In this document: one piece after another, positions 6,537-6,600 of the stretch | How positions within the stretch are numbered: the stretch's first letter is position 1 | How the letters are laid out: each line of letters opens with the position of its first letter | Origin: Pseudomonadota bacterium | GTDB lineage: Bacteria; Pseudomonadota; Gammaproteobacteria; Burkholderiales; SG8-39 | Reading direction: 5' to 3' | DNA length: 6,600 bases | Assembly (NCBI GenBank): GCA_021848555.1 | Contig: JAJZUN010000160.1 | Location: 1 to 6,600 of the forward strand | Made by a program: the position numbers and the translations under genes | The notes under the pieces: generated by a model | What the model was told of the DNA's origin: nothing | The model's database searches: none | The model's input: the letters and a program-made list of their open reading frames with translations, nothing else

Positions 6537-6600
6537 GCGTGGCGCTCGGGCAAGAACCGAATCTGAATCCAAGGAACAATAATCTTACTGCGTCAATAAA

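Noticed and set aside
5184..6572. A 462-codon open frame antisense to the CoA-transferase gene
   Set aside because: Arg/His/Gln/Ala-rich, low-complexity translation without recognisable domains, opposite an intact gene with all family motifs. This is the usual antisense shadow in GC-rich coding DNA.
6591..6600. CGTCAATAAA at the right edge repeats the 10 bases at 1361-1370 just before the first operon gene's Shine-Dalgarno
   Set aside because: It could hint at a second, similar leader for a gene starting beyond the window, but 10-base matches are expected by chance several times in a window this long, and the sequence ends before it can be tested.
6537..6600. Possible terminator after the CoA-transferase gene
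   Set aside because: Only a 4-base stem (TCGG/CCGA) and no T-run are present, so no intrinsic terminator can be claimed. The operon may continue or end beyond the window.

Overview
The window is GC-rich bacterial DNA with gene-dense, Shine-Dalgarno-led reading frames. A periplasmic-binding-protein ABC importer sits in one operon with a class III CoA-transferase. High GC, GTG starts and this gene combination suggest a proteobacterium, most likely a betaproteobacterium of Burkholderiales type. That placement is inference from style and gene content; no marker gene is present.

Left part (1-1257): a disturbed region. The minus strand carries the first 177 codons of an enterochelin-esterase-like alpha/beta hydrolase that runs off the left edge (start at 533). 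Upstream of it, also on the minus strand, lies a remnant of a major-facilitator transporter (about 586-1107) that keeps only about four central membrane helices. Back to back with it, on the plus strand, is the last ~45 codons of a D-2-hydroxyacid (phosphoglycerate-type) dehydrogenase ending at 1257. Both remnants have lost their 5' ends at the same place (about 1085-1122). One deletion across a divergent gene pair would explain this, and a small perfect inverted repeat lies at the junction.

Middle (1258-1389): a 132-base intergenic region with a candidate extended -10 promoter, a 9-base direct repeat, a small imperfect palindrome and a very strong Shine-Dalgarno sequence. It is the only apparent control region for the operon to its right.

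Right part (1390-6536): four plus-strand genes packed tightly: periplasmic substrate-binding protein, fused two-domain permease, ATPase, and CaiB/BaiF-family CoA-transferase. The last two junctions overlap by 8 and 4 bases, so translation is probably coupled. The transporter belongs to the Fe(III)/thiamine/phosphonate/spermidine-like group. Its binding protein lacks the adjacent tyrosine pair of classical iron-binding members at the equivalent position. Together with the CoA-transferase, this suggests a module that imports an organic acid and converts it to its CoA thioester; the substrate cannot be read from sequence. The last 64 bases (6537-6600) hold no gene or recognisable terminator. No tRNA, rRNA, CRISPR array or insertion sequence was seen.
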